Below are positions 33,029-44,700 of a DNA stretch of 64,000 nt, in pieces. Origin of the DNA: Lathyrus oleraceus (taxonomy: Eukaryota > Streptophyta > Magnoliopsida > Fabales > Fabaceae); assembly GCF_024323335.1 (NCBI RefSeq), contig NC_066585.1, positions 83,192,614-83,256,613 of the forward strand, given 5' to 3'. The notes below the pieces were generated by a model. It was given only the letters and a program-made list of their open reading frames with translations, searched no databases and had not been told where the DNA came from. How positions within the stretch are numbered: the first letter of the stretch is position 1; each line of letters starts with the position of its first letter. A program made the translations under genes and the position numbers.

Positions 33029-35222
33029 ACTGCCCCTATTCAATCAACTGGAGACCTGAAAGGAAGATAGCAACGGCTTTCGTACTTTCGAGGTATCAAG
33101 GGATTGAATACAATAAAAACCCAGAAATTTATACTGAAATGAAAAATGAAACAATGCCTGTCAGAATCGGCAAAGAGGTGGTCTTGAAAGAAGAATCCGT
33201 CTGGTACGGTGAAAATCGGTCTAAACACCGAAAAAAGATAATGTTAGCCTGAATACCAAAATAAATGGTAACACATGAATCTTGACCTGAGCATCAACAG
33301 AGAATCCGTCTGGTACGGTGAGAGTCGGTCTGAACACAGAAAAAAAGAATGTTAGCCTGAATACCAAAATAAATGGTAACACAGGAATAACCATGGCCTG
33401 AATGTCGATCATCAGTCTGAATACTGGAAATGACTTCGATCCGAGCATCGGAAGACATGAGATTATTAAACGTCGGTCTGAACACCGGGAAATTGGCATG
33501 AATGCCACTTCGGTCTGGATACCAAAAAATTGGCCTGAATGCCACAAGTTGCATCGACCTGAATGTCGGAAACTTCTTCGATCTGAATATCGGAAAATTG
33601 GCCTGAATGCCACTTCGGTCTGAATACCGGAAATTTTTTTTGGCCTGAATGCCACTTTGGTCTGAATACCAGAAACTGGCCTGAATGCCACTTCGGTCTG
33701 AATACCGGAAACTTTCATGCCTGTCAGCATCGGCAGAAATAAGGAAAATGATAATTGAGGCGGCACGTGGGCCAACGACCTATGCTGGGGATAATAAGTC
33801 ACGAACAATCTTCAGTCTGAGCACTGGAAGCAACTTCTGGTTTATCACTTGGGATACCGAGGATGTTTTATGCTTCACATGTGTATGTTTGAATTTTTCG
33901 ATGGCGTAATGCTCCATGAAAATGGAAATGCTACGCGATTTGGGAGGATGCAATGCAATATGATTCTACATGCAGGGATGCGAAATGTTGGGGAGAATGC
34001 CAAGCCGAGGTAAGGAAATCTGCTGGGGAAATGATTACAATCTTCTTCACCCAGGCGATGCTGTTGGAGATACACAACACTCTGAACTCTACGGTGAACT
34101 GACCGGCCACGTGGTGTTCTGACAATAACAAAATACCGAGACTCTGACTGGGGAGAGAATGGCACTGAAAGCTTGCTACTGAGGAAGGCGATGGTGGTTC
34201 TGGCAACCATAATCTGCGAGGGAGACGACTCATCATGGGAAACAAACACCGATACGGTACCGAGATTCTGCTTTAAGAAAAGAGACCGTGGGTCTGGCGT
34301 TGAGATCATTGATCTGACATCGAACTCTGAGGAGCAACCGCTTCTGCTGGGAAGATACAGTCTGGCACTGTCAACTCCGCTGGGGATATACAGTCTGGCA
34401 CTGTCAACTCTACTGGGGAGTGTATAATCTGAAACAACCGCTTGGGGAAGTACAGTAGTGAGAACCTGTTGGGGATTGAAGAATCTAATGCTTGGACCAA
34501 CTCTGCAGGGATAAGATACCAAACTCCAACTGTTGAAGCAAAACAATCGCGATCGTCTGCTGGGAACCTTAAGGAAATGCCCCGAGTGTACCTGTTCTGG
34601 ATAGACGATCCAAAGCACTCAAAATTTACAGCAATTTTAAATGTTTATTGAGCATGTACCTGTAAAGCTCTTATGTTTCATGATGCAATGTTTATCAAAA
34701 AATTCGGACGTCATTTTTGCAAACAAAATAGTAGAATGAAAATGAAAACAGCGATATACTGAATAACATGATTTCATTGATTGAATGGCCTCTGAATAGG
34801 CGTTTACATCAGGAAGCAATCCCTGGAAAGAGGTAATCACACAAAAAGATAAAAACAGAAATTAATCTAATGGCAATGTGAAATGGATTTCTATCGGGTT
34901 CCAATTCTACTATGACTCGCTCGTCTTCAAGATCCTCCAGATACTCAGCTTTCTGAAAAAGGTGATTGGATTGTTTCCTATCCTTTGACAGTTTCCAGTT
35001 ATCGGCACGAGATGAGATTCAGAACTACTCAGAACGCAGTCATTCGCTTAATCCCTAACTTTTGCCTGGATCGCCCTTTCGGGTTTTCAATCCACCGGGA
35101 TACCCATTTTTGCCTAAGTTGCCTTTTCAGGTTTTCAACTTACTGGGTGTACAATCTTTTCATTTTTAATCCCTAACTTTTGCCCGAACCTTTTTTCATT
35201 TTCTTGGTTCGTCGGGATGCCC
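33029..35222 (-). other. 3' UTR of Ogre element B, truncated before pol
   Basis: Begins with the polypurine tract (33029-33043) and holds variable repeats: a duplicated block of about 107 bp (33192 and 33299) and units of about 37-41 bp with ggcctgaatgccac and cggtctgaataccgg (33480-33720). Then come GCTGGGGA-type units (34000-34600), and from about 34680 the conserved block shared with A, C and E. Homology stops at 35222 inside the block, just before pol would begin. The ORF at 33221-33808 only translates the repeats. No gene is visible. Confidence 0.8.
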
Positions 35223-35228
35223 TAGATT

Positions 35229-35825
35229 TTAGAAGTACGGAGGCTCTACCTTTGACATTTGGATCAAATCATAGATGCCCATTTTTTCCCACAGTTGAGA
35301 CTTTTTCTTTTCAACTTTCTCCAACCATGAAATATAATATTCGGGGTGCTTGAATAGAGGACAAGAGCGAAACACTATAAGGGAGTTGCTCATATAGATA
35401 AGTTTAATCGGGATGTCAGCTTTGAAACCGGTGGTCATCATCGTGTCAGCAACAGGGGTAGGCGTTTTGACTGCCGAAGCGGATTTAGTTGAAACGTCAG
35501 TTTTGGCCTTACTAGCTAATTTGGTCAAACGCTTTTTAAAACTAATTAATGGTTGTGTACGATAGTAAGCAGGGAAGAAGTCCCTTACTTTTTCATAGTT
35601 TTGATTCAAATCAGGGAGTGGACCCATGAACGCGCAGGTTTTTCCAGAAATACTAATAGGAATGAGTACCTGAAATTGGAAGATGTATCACTTCTCTTCT
35701 TCAAGAGGAGGTTCAGGAACATATTCGTGATTCCCTGAAACATTAGGTCCTAGAATTCGGTGGAAGAGGGGTAGTGTAATCTTGGAGCTAGAAAGACCTT
35801 TGGTGTTCTTCTTGGATGTTAACAT
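35229..35825 (-). pseudogene. Unrecognised gene-like ORF with own TATA box, one in-frame stop
   Basis: From an ATG at 35825 a reading frame of 199 codons runs to the stop at 35229, broken once by TGA at 35688-35690. The downstream 132 residues are open (MGPLPDLNQNYEKVRDFFPA...). A minus-strand TATAAA lies at 35963-35968, about 140 bp upstream, followed by a pyrimidine-rich leader. The 3' end lies a few bases from the junction with Ogre B (35222), so the C-terminus may be lost. It resembles proteins carried by legume transposable elements, but I cannot name the family. It lies antisense to the SIRE-like LTR on its right. Confidence 0.5.
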
Positions 35826-36241
35826 GATCAAAGAAGCTAGGAATCTGAGAGAAGTTGAAAGAGTTGAAATGATTTAAGAAAGTTGTCTGAAATTTATAGA
35901 AAAATTGAGGAGATGAAGAAATTATGAGGAGTGAAAAGGAGAAATGAGAGAAAGGAAGAAGATTTATAGTGGAATAAGAAACTCTTCAGTTTATAAGAGC
36001 AACAAGTGTACATCAACATCGAACATGTATAAGGAAACAAAAATGTCTTTCTCTCCAAATCCCCATGATCTCCTAGAGAAGCGGAGCCATGATCACATGT
36101 CAGTATAGCACGTCCCGATGTGACAGTTTGGTAAAGGGAAATCATTATAGTGACGTCAGTACAGAGACAATCCTACACCCTACATGTAGAAATGAGTCAA
36201 ACAAAAACGTGTCTTTCTCTAAATCGAAGGATAACATTTTC

Positions 36242-36257
36242 GGGGGGGGGGGGGGGG
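36242..36257 (+). repeat. Run of 16 G next to LTR-like TGTTAG
   Basis: A pure G run (preceded by C) lies six bases before TGTTAGCTG at 36264. It may be an expanded polypurine tract of a plus-oriented LTR element. Confidence 0.6.
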
Positions 36258-36263
36258 CAATTT

Positions 36264-36733
36264 GTTAGCTGAGGTTTTGACGTGATGACGTGGATGATGA
36301 GTCAATGAATCGAAGACGAGTTGACTGCTGCAAAGGAGGCACCTCGACAGAAGAAAAGAAGTAAGAACGCAAAAGGACAAAAAGTTTTATGTTGGAATAG
36401 AAGAGGGCTTCGACAGGTGAGGATGTTTCGACAAAGTTTGTCCTCAAGATCCTACCAACACCCAAGACTGGCTTTAAGAAGCTATTCGAAGCCCCTGTAT
36501 ACAATGTGTGATCTAGGGGACTTAGTGAAAATTCATGCAAGATAAAAAAAATCCGCTCGACCAGATGCAGTTGAGGAATGAAATGAGGCTAAATATTTGT
36601 CTTTCAACCTTATCCAAGACAAGAGACGCATGGAAGCACATCTGGAGACCGTTTTGCATGCATGCAGAACATGGCGAGTGGGGAAGAAAGACCCGTTAAG
36701 AAGTAGTTATCTATTTTTACTATAAATAAGGAT
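36264..36733 (+). repeat. Probable Ty1/copia SIRE-like LTR, interrupted
   Basis: Starts TGTTAGCTGAGG after a G-rich tract and contains CTATAAATAAGG (36719-36730), the TATA-type motif of SIRE/Maximus LTRs, at its right end. The rest of the LTR would continue beyond the insertion of copia F at 36734. Family assignment is by general resemblance only. Confidence 0.45.
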
Positions 36734-36980
36734 TGTAACAGTTGAAATATTTGGTAATAGTATATGTTTAACTGTACAAGGATTCCTCCTTTTTATAGAG
36801 GGAATTACAACAGGTGATTGACTACAATATAGGAAGGAAATCCTAAAATAAGGAAGGAATAAATCATTATAAGTAACTACTTAAAGTAGACTAAACTGAA
36901 AGGAAACATAATAATCATATACAGACATAATTATTTACTGCCAGTTAAGAGCTATAAATGTTGTATTCTACATCCTGTCA
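36734..36980 (-). repeat. 3' LTR of copia element F, 247 bp
   Basis: On the minus strand it begins TGACAGGATG (36980) and ends CTGTTACA (36734). A purine tract, TTGAGGGAGAG, lies just upstream at about 36983-36993. The left flank aggat (36729-36733) is the expected target duplication; its partner is outside the window. Confidence 0.78.
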
Positions 36981-37179
36981 ATACTCTCCCTCAAGCTGGC
37001 TTAAAGATATCCTCCATAGACAGCTTGCTAGTGATGTTGTCAAATGATTTAATGGGTAATCCTTTGGTTAGGATATCTGCTGATTATTCTGTAGTGGGAA
37101 TATATGTAATACATATTTGCCCACTTTCTATCTTCTCTTTGATAAAGTGTTTATCAATTTCGACATGCTTGGTCCTATC

Positions 37180-37443
37180 TGAAGGAGAATTGCGATCCAA
37201 AATGCAACGGAAATTAAAGTTTTCTCCTTTAGAGATCCTTATGAATGGTCATGATCAGTGATAGAATATTTACCTCTTGTGACGATTGAAACCTTTGGTG
37301 CAGATCTCTTGTGACAATCAAAACCTTTGATGCAGATCCACGGAGCGATCACGAACGTTGAACGATGACAACGTCTCTACTCAGTCCACATGAACGGATT
37401 CCTTCAATCTCAGTGCTAGCTGGTATGAATGAAGGCTTTGAGT

Positions 37444-37499
<56 letters not shown>

Positions 37500-38604
37500 A
37501 AACAAAATAATGCAACCGCGCTTAATGCTTCTGCAAAAGGGTTCTATTTATAGAACCACTTGTGTGGGCTTCAAGCTAAAAGGCCCACTTAAGTGTATTT
37601 TGGCCCATATTTTATAATATGCCCAAAATCACTTAAGCCCATGGTACCTTACCATATTTCGTATTTTACTCAAGTACACCGTACCTTACGATGTTCTATA
37701 ATTCACTTAAGGGCACCGTACCTTACGGTATTCCTTAGTTACTCTATCTCTCATCAATCTGTCCTTTGAGTGTGACCCTGTAGGTTTTCATGATGTTGGC
37801 AATTATATTAAATCACGCATTTAACATAATAAATAGTGAGCGGTATCTAGCAACACATCACTACTACCCAAGACACGAAAATATCGTGTGATCTGACAAA
37901 ACCTTCTGTGATAATACTTATGTGTATAATTACCCTTTTGCCCTTATGTCTATATTGAACACAAGGCATAGACCGTGTCATCCTTGTCCAGTTCAATATT
38001 GGGCCCATAGACATTTATCCTGTTATGCAGGATGGGCAAATTCCATCTAGGTCACTCATGTCCCTCAGCATGCTTCGTGGAGTACCTATCAACTGCCTTT
38101 ATGGTTATCCAGTTACGGACAACGTTTGATCAGCAATAAAGCACTCGACTCTACATCTAGGGTCCATAGTGATTTCAGGTCGAAGAGTGGTATACACCAT
38201 TATCACCATGAGAATAACTTATGACACTTTGCATAACTTTCTATATAGTATTCTCATAGCGGGTCAATCCGGTATAAATATTACTCTTAATATTCATACC
38301 TATGTTTAAGACTTGATAACTCTTTATCCATGATCCATGAGATGTGATCATCAGTCTACAAACATAATAGTCTTAATGCTTTAATGTTATCCCACTTTAC
38401 ACTAAAGCTCGACTACGAATACTTTAAGAATAGTGTCCTTATGTTTAATGTGTTCTCATGATTAAGTCACACTTAATACATTAAACAGAATATCTATTCC
38501 AGGGACTTTAGTAATCAACCATAATAAAGAAAATGCCTTTTATTATTAATAAATAATTCGATACAAGTACCAAAAAGTATTGGCCTCTAGGGCTTACACC
38601 AACA
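37180..38604 (-). mobile_element. Solo LTR (1425 bp) inserted in copia F RNase H, TSD ctatc
   Basis: The target word ctatc flanks it exactly (37175-37179 and 38605-38609), and removing one copy restores the RNase H reading frame. Its ends are TG...CA. On the minus strand it begins TGTTGGTGTAAGCCC. No internal coding region, primer site or second LTR is seen, so a solo LTR left by recombination is the simplest reading. A (GA)n tract lies at 37448-37494. Minus orientation is a guess from the appearance of the start. Confidence 0.85.
37448..37494. repeat. (GA)n microsatellite
   Basis: About 23 GA dinucleotides inside the solo LTR. Confidence 0.97.
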
Positions 38605-40568
38605 CTATCATGTAGGACCGGGTTATGTGTAATAGATATTGCTGAATTGTTGTCGCAATATAATTTTATTGGAGGAGAACTATGAACATTTAATTATTAT
38701 AGAAGTTTTTCCACCCATAATGTCTCACAAATTCCATGAGCAAGTGCTCTAAATTCAGCTTATGCACTACTCCTTGTTACAACGCTCTATTTTTTGCTTC
38801 TCCAACTAACTAAGTTTCCTCCAACAAAGGTGCAATAGCCGGATGTTGATCTTCGGTCTGTCACACTCCAAGCCCAGTCTACATCAGTGTAGCCTTCTAC
38901 CTAAAGATGTCCATGATTTTTATAAAGAAGTCCCTTTCCAGGTGATCCCTTCAAATATCCTTGGATTCTGAAAATTGTCTTTAAGTGTTCATGACCTGGT
39001 GCATGCATAAACTAACTTACCATGCTTATAACAAAGGCTATGTCTGAACGCGTGTGAGATAGATATATTAGCCTTCCCACTAGTCGTTGATACCTTCCTT
39101 TGTCCACCATATTTTATGTTTCGGCTGGTTGTAGTTTTAAGTTGGGCTCTATGGGTGTTTTTGCAGCCTTGCATCCAAGTAATCCTGTTTCTTTTAAAAG
39201 ATCCAGAATATACTTTCGCTGGTTCATAAAGATACCTTCCTTTGATCTTACAAATTCAATTCCAAGGAAGTATTTCAATGGGCCAAGTTCCTTGATTTCA
39301 AAAACTTTAGCAAGTTTCTCCCTCAAATTTTTGAGTTCCAAACTATCATCACCTGTCAGGATGATATCATCAACATAAACAATCAAGATAGAAATCTTAT
39401 TATTTGTTGAATGTTTATAGAACAATGTGTGATCAGCTTGGCTTTGGATATATCCAACCCCTTTTACCACTGTTCCAAACCTTTCAAACCATGCTCTTGG
39501 AGATTGTTTCAGCCCATATAATGACTTCTTTAGTCTACACACCATATTTCTTCCAAGTTCTTCTTCAAATCCCGTGGTAAGGCTCATAAACACTTCTTCC
39601 TCTAGTTCCCCATTCAAGAAAGCATTATTTACACCCAATTGATGTAAAGGCCATTTAAAATTTTGCAGCAAGGGATAGAAGAATTCGAACAAAGTTAAGT
39701 TTAGCGACTGAAGCAAAAGTCTCCTGATAGTCTACTCCGTAAGTGTGGGTGAATCCTTTTGCTACTAATCTCGCCTTGCACCTTTCTACACTATCATCAG
39801 CCTTGCACTTAATGGTAAATACCCACTTACAACCCACCTTTTTTTTGTCACGTGGTAGGTCAATAAGTTCCCAAGTCCAAGTCTTTTTCAATGCATTCAA
39901 CTCTTCTAATACTGCTAAATTTCAATTGGGATCATCTAGTGCTTCCTCAATGTTTCTAGGCACAAACAGATGTGTTATTTTAGAGGTAAAGGCTATGTGA
40001 TTATGGGAAAGATTTTTATAAGAAACATATTGGGAAATGGGATGGTTTGTGGTAGCCTTTTTTGAGTTTTGAGTGCAGGTTCAGGTTCCTTTCCTAATAG
40101 ATATGGGCATTTCAATAGTAGAAGTGGGAATATCAGTGTTACCTCGACTTTCTCTTGGTATTTCTCCTTGGCCTTCCTTCAGAAATTCTGCTTGGTTTGG
40201 TGCTGAGATGATGGACTAGTTGTAGCGGTGTATTCGTCACTTTATGATTTATTGGTTAAACCAAAAGCAAAGCATACAAGGAATCGAGTCGCCACCGCAC
40301 TTTTATTTATCCAAAGGAATGGCTAAAAAGCGAACAAAAGTCTAAGAAGTTTTACACATAGAAAACTAATGAAAAGATCAGAGAATCTGGGTAAGGGGTA
40401 AATTACGCAATGGGAAGGTGTTAGGCACCCAAAACGTCCTAGGTACTCCTAGGGAGCCCTTTTCACACTTGTTGAATGAAAATGTTATTTGTTTATGAAA
40501 TATTTATTGTGCAAACATGAATGAAGGGATGAGAAAAGAATACACAAGTTATTATTTTTGTGTTTGAA

Positions 40569-40634
40569 CGGATGAACCCGTTGCCTACATACCTTTCCAT
40601 GAAAGGTAAAGGATCAAAACGCCGTAGTTCGGCT
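40569..40634 (-). other. Double-hairpin module in LTR C
   Basis: ACGG-atgaac-CCGT, then CTAC, then ACCTTTC-cat-GAAAGGT, then GTAG and TTCGGCT. Its inner stem shares almost no sequence with those of A and B, yet seven pairs are kept. Confidence 0.65.
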
Positions 40635-41241
40635 AAAAGATTTCCAAAAAGTAAGTGGATTGATTTTAAAACACAAGCCCTAAGGTCTTACGTTATCCAC
40701 GGGAGAAAACTCAACCTTATACAAACAACAAGTCCACCATGTGAGAAAAGCTTCAACTTGCTAGTGAGGGGTTAACCCTATAATAAGCAAGGAAGTCTTA
40801 CAATTCAATCACTAAGGACAAAAGGTGAGATTAACATCAACCAACTAGGATAAATCAAACCTATGGCTAATGTATGAAAACTTAATAAAAATGGACAACG
40901 CCACAAAACAATTGAATGAGTGAAGTTAATCAATTAGAATTTATTCACAAAAGATGGTCAAAGTATGATTAGTATTCAATTCAAGGAAGAAGTATTATCA
41001 AAAGTGAAGTTTAAAAATCAAGGACTTAAGGTCCAGGTTTCTAATTTGAAAAGACATGAAGATGTTTGCACAATATTTATTTCAAGTTTTAAAAGTCAAC
41101 AAGTGACAAGGGGCTTAGAACAAAAAGGGTATGGATGAAGGAGAATAAAACTTTTTAGAGGTTCACCTCTTGAGATCATATGTAGATGATCCAAGTGATT
41201 CCTTTGGAATAGGCAATGAGTAATAACAAATAAACAAGCAA

Positions 41242-41740
41242 ATGGATACCGGATGCCACTCAATGGACTTACACCAATCTCACAAACCAAGGTGGATACC
41301 GGATACCAATCAATGGATTTACACCAATATCCTAAAACAAACATGGATATTAGATGCCAATCAATGGACTTATACTAATCTCCCAAAGCAAAACAAAACA
41401 AAAGGGTGGATACCGGATGCCAATCAACTGGACTTATACCAATCTCCAAAGAACCAAGACAAACAAGGATACCAGATGCCAATATATGGACTTACTCCAA
41501 TCTCCCAAGGCAAAACAAAACATGGATATCAGATGCCAATCTATCTGGACTTATTCCAATCTCCAAAGGATGATCATAGGAAAACAAATGCCAACAAACA
41601 TGGACTTACAATTGAATCCTCACATACAACAAACAAACAAAAGCAATAAGCAAAGAGGACATAAGTTGCCAATAAATGGTCTTACACTCAATCCCTTCCA
41701 AATCATAGGAACAATGGCCAACATATGGACTTACAATTGT
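41242..41740. repeat. Minisatellite in LTR C (about 51-63 bp unit, six or more copies)
   Basis: The phrase ggataccggatgccaatcaa...ggacttacaccaatctc recurs at about 41242, 41293, 41345, 41408, 41467 and 41524, then decays. LTR A has two scattered copies (15556-15655), so the array grew in the C lineage. Confidence 0.85.
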
Positions 41741-44700
41741 CCTCAATGGACCAACAAAGATGTCACAAAGATATGAACAATGATCATGCAATGATGTTCA
41801 ATTAATGATGATAAATGTACAAAGGCACACAAGCAGACATGTACAGATGAATCAAGCAATCAATCAAGCAAGTCAAATAGCACACACTATACACAAGCAA
41901 TTAGGCTCAAACAAGGTTAGACTTTACAGTCAACTGGAATGGGGTAAGTGGTTCTCTTAACCTTAACATTGAGAGTTAAGGTGAAGCAGATGAGAAGGAG
42001 ATGAATGGTGTGCCTCATGGCTCTTATCCCTGGTCAGGGAGAGCTTTGAATAATAGAAAGTATGGGAGTTCAGAAAGTTGGAACTCTCTCCACAAATAAA
42101 TGACTCATTAGATCTTGGGTTAATATCCACAATGCATCAACATGTTATGTGAGCAAAGGGATGACACACTGAATAGCAGGAGATGGATTACACATCTCTT
42201 TTATCTGCCAATTGCCTTATCAAAGGACTTTTCCTGCTTGGCACAAAGATAAACAAACACAAGCATTGCCTCTTAAGGAGGACTTCAGGCAGGTGCCTAC
42301 CAAGTAACAGTAGGTCTTCCAGACTACATGAAGAAGAGAAATTATACCTAAGTGGTTAAGCAACCAAGCAAAAGCAAGTTCAAAATGAACTTAAGCAACT
42401 AATGCACCTGTGGAAACATCAAACAAATCAGTATACTATTAAGACAATCAAACAACATTAATATCAACAGTCAAACCCAATAAGCAAAGGCATAAGCCAC
42501 AAACACAACTCAAATGAATTAGCAACCCTACAAAACACACAATGTTAGTAGACAAAGGTAAACATCAAATGCCCAAATGATGGAGCATCATGAACCATTT
42601 AACTTGGATGTTCAACCTGAAAACAAAGCTCAAAGATGAGAGCCAAACCACTAGGTCAAAGCCTAGGGTCAAAGATGGAGAAAAAATTTAAAACAGAAGC
42701 TAAAAATTAACATGAATCAACTTCAATCAAGATCACAATCCAAAAGATCTCATGTCGATATCATTTACCAAATTCATTTCACAAACCAATCATGGCAAGG
42801 TATGCAAGTTGAAAGCACATTGAAGCAACAGAATGAACAAATGCACATTAATTCCAAAATGGTTCAATTAATCTCAAGAAAAATCATGGCTAAACAGAAC
42901 ACACCACATGATCAACACACCAAAAACCAAGGCATTTGGACAAGTTTAAGCATGGTAATCAAATTCATCAAGTCAAGGCAATCAAAACAAGCTCACATAG
43001 GACACCATTTGGTACATCAACTTAGCACAAGCCTAAAACAGAAATGACAAATGGTAAAGACCTCAAACCAAAGCCATAATAAACTTCAATATGCCTAGAA
43101 ACAATGTGCAAAGTTTCACATCCATTGGATAAATCACAAGCATTTCACAAATCATTGAAGTTCAAGACTATTCAAAAGCTCACAAATGGCAATCCAGAAA
43201 GAAAAATCCCAAACAAATCAGAAATGATTCCAAAAATTCCACAAAAAATAATGAACACTCACAACATCCACAAGAAGCAACATACAAAAAATCACATCAA
43301 TTAGAGATCAATAGACAAGTCAAACACATCACATAAGATGAACAAGCAAAGGTGTGACACACATTGTCACACCTACATTCACATGAGCATACAACAGAAA
43401 CCACACATGGTAAAAATGCAAACTCAACACCAAAATGTCAAGCCAAGAGTCTAGTTTCAACATGTCAATTTTTAGATTCATTGGATTAAAACTCATCATT
43501 TCACAAAAGATATGGCAAGCAATGTACAAAATATGATACATGTTAACATTCTCTAGCACCAATTTAATTTCAGCCATGCACAATTTGTGTAAAAATAACC
43601 AAAAAATTCTAGACAGAAAATGGGACCTAACACAAAAATCCTCATATTTTTTGGATGTATTTTCAATTTAATATGGATTTTAGAAGGTAAAGAAAAATTA
43701 AAAAAATGAAGGAAGCAAAGCATATGAATGAATGGAAGGAACTTGGAAAATTATGAAGCATTTTGAATACATGTCACCAGCTGGAATCGAAGTGAAGCAA
43801 TTTTCAAAAGCCAAGCGCGCCAAGGATAAAACACGGTCGTTTCACTTAAACCCTAAATCCAACGTGCATGCATGCAAGCGAAAATCCGCAGGTAATGTTA
43901 ATGAACACACATCAAAATCCGCAGGAACCAGTATGAAGGCTGTAGGAAATTTCGCAGGAAAAATGCAGCAAGCCATGAACACGATGAAGATCTTCAAGAT
44001 CTTCATCAAATTTTCCAGAAAATTTTCAAAATCTCCAGAAATGAAAAACACGCATAGCATTGTAAAGATCAATCATCAGGCAACAAGAATCAACAACAAT
44101 TCCATCAAAAACACATCATACATGCACGAATAGAGTGAAACAAGAATCACCATCAAAAGTTCAAACTAACATATCTCACTCAATTTGGCACGGATTTCAG
44201 TGATTCAAAGCCTAACATCATCAGCATTCAAAGATCTATCACATTAGCACAATAATTTCGAGAATTAGAGAGGTTGAATTTGTAACCTCTTGGAGAGCAG
44301 AATCGAATTTGGTGTTGTCCAAGCCTTGTAGTGCTCAAAATCTCCTCTAGGATGCTGGTGAAGATGAATGGAAGGAAGATCACAACTCAATTGCACGTGT
44401 TTCAACAGAAGTTTTAATTTGCCATAGATGCATCAAGCTTCATGAATGCTTCCATCTTGCACGAATTCCACTGTTTCTACGGAGGATCCTGCTCAAGATC
44501 AACTCAAAAACAAGTATTAAGCAAGAAATTGGAATGGAAATGAAGAAAATGGAAGAAAATTTGAGAGAGAAATTTTGTATTCTAGATCTAGATCTTGAAA
44601 AAGTGAAGTGTTGTTAGCAGAATTCTGTTAGGATTTATGTTATATACTTCCTCTTAATCCAATCCCTAATCATGTTTAAGCTCATGGCAATTGGAATTAG

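Larger units (their letters stand above)
36981..40220 (-). pseudogene. Ty1/copia pol of element F, decayed and interrupted
   Basis: Minus-strand coding matches copia pol in order. Reverse transcriptase lies at 39930-39114, with the GCKWVF and NAFLNGELEEEV motifs and catalytic YVDD. Then come RNase H (DRRSTSGYCTFVGGN, near 38850) and, beyond the solo LTR, the terminal RNase H portion (TKHVEID near 37160) with its stop before the polypurine tract. Damage includes a Trp-to-stop near 39926, a frameshift near 39660, stops near 39115 and 38780, and the 1425-bp insertion at 37180-38604. Gag, protease and integrase are missing because LTR C begins at 40221. It cannot produce a functional enzyme. Confidence 0.88.

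Noticed and set aside
33221..33808. 195-codon minus-strand ORF with repeated GIQTEVAFRP-like phrases
   Set aside because: A pure translation of the 37-41-bp tandem repeat in the 3' UTR of element B.
42712..44133. ORFs of 111 and 133 codons in LTR C
   Set aside because: AT-rich frames in LTR sequence with no recognisable motif; LTRs A and B show no counterpart.
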